A stretch of 64,000 nucleotides of DNA from Juglans regia (lineage: Eukaryota; Streptophyta; Magnoliopsida; Fagales; Juglandaceae), in contig NC_049910.1 in the NCBI RefSeq assembly GCF_001411555.2, positions 30,413,150 to 30,477,149 on the forward strand, given 5' to 3'. The translations under genes and the position numbers were made by a program. Each line of letters starts with the position of its first letter. Within the stretch, counting starts at the first letter, position 1. The notes under the pieces were generated by a model, which did not search any database, was not told the DNA's origin, and saw only the letters and a list, made by a program, of their open reading frames with translations. Positions 63,701-64,000 of this stretch are shown in pieces.

Positions 63701-64000
63701 TTTGATACTGAGTTAATTAAGCAATTACAACAGTATCTCAAGGCCTATTTTCACATGAAAGATCTAGGTCCCCTGCAGTACTTTCTTGGCCTTGAGGTGG
63801 AAATTACTCTGACTGGTACATTGTTACACCAGCACAAATACACATAGGCAGTGATTTCATTGGCTGGTCTCTAATCGGGTAATTATGTTCTTACTCCTTT
63901 AGAGGTAAATCTTAAGCTTCGTCAGGAGGAAGGTGAATCAGATCCATTCTTGTATCGGCAATTCATTGGGAGTTTGAACTACCTGACGATTACTCATCCT
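60791..64000 (+). pseudogene. Ty1/copia gag-pol polyprotein, defective, right end outside window
   Basis: Gag begins at the ATG at 60791 (MSIENTIVRFTGKNFPTWAF) and stops at 61402. Two zinc knuckles follow in another frame ([14 protein letters not shown] at 61470, [14 protein letters not shown] at 61524). Protease is marked by SWIVDSGASNHMT (about 61750), the integrase zinc region by LTHLLKH and CAICRLGKSKT, and the core by HTDVWG and FVTFINDYRRFTWIYFL. At about 62490 the frame stops and jumps to VPSKFWVEALS, so the central integrase core with the remaining catalytic residues is deleted. Reverse transcriptase is largely readable: WDLMTCPSGVKPIGCKWVY, MDVKNAFLHGDL, SLYRLKQAPCAWF, and YVDD at 63673-63684. 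Multiple stops make it inactive. Confidence 0.92.

Overview
This is eukaryotic nuclear DNA from a flowering plant, most likely a eudicot. The evidence is intron-bearing plant transposase genes of the TNP2, DUF4216 and Transposase_24 families, Ty3/gypsy and Ty1/copia elements primed from initiator-Met tRNA, a plant L1-type LINE with an RNase H domain, and fragments of a hexokinase gene and a WOX3-class homeobox gene. Nearly all of the window is transposable-element sequence, much of it nested. No intact host gene was found. The species cannot be named from the sequence alone.

Region 1 (1-11815) is the right-hand part of a large CACTA (En/Spm-like) element whose left end lies outside the window. 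Its two minus-strand transposase genes read through without a stop once the introns are removed: TNP2 with DUF4218 and DUF4216 at 4888-1239, and a Transposase_24 gene from 1137 to beyond base 1. A divergent plus-strand gene at 10044-11228 encodes a 394-residue plant-transposon protein. It has its own TATA box, 5' exon and intron. About 40 copies of a palindrome related to ACGTTCGAACGT lie upstream of both promoters, in the plus-strand gene's intron and next to the terminal repeat at 11815. This is the most interesting system in the window.

Region 2 (11816-20343) holds a 1.7-kb non-autonomous hAT element with a perfect 8-bp target duplication (12095-13789), a tentative degenerate CACTA-like element (14547-19675), and the 3' end of a decayed copia element with its LTR (about 19805-20343).

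Region 3 (20344-51970) contains a hexokinase pseudogene, a minus-strand LINE, and a broken hAT transposase that has been split. A Tekay/Del-like LTR array inserted at a GCTGG target separates the BED zinc finger (51533-51850) from the rest of the transposase (29375-31238). A related 4.37-kb solo LTR (24676-29049, target AATAG) lies just downstream of that transposase. The array reads LTR - internal - LTR(partial) - 100-N gap - LTR - internal - LTR. Its two 2.5-kb internal regions are almost identical and carry the same gag-disabling mutations. No pol gene was seen in either.

Region 4 (51971-64000) contains a WOX3-like pseudogene exon, a decayed gypsy-type gag-like gene ending in a coiled coil, a roughly 31-copy tandem array with a 115-bp period, and a defective copia element inserted at the array edge and running off the right end. 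The youngest events appear to be insertions into older elements, so the window reads as several layers of nested transposons.
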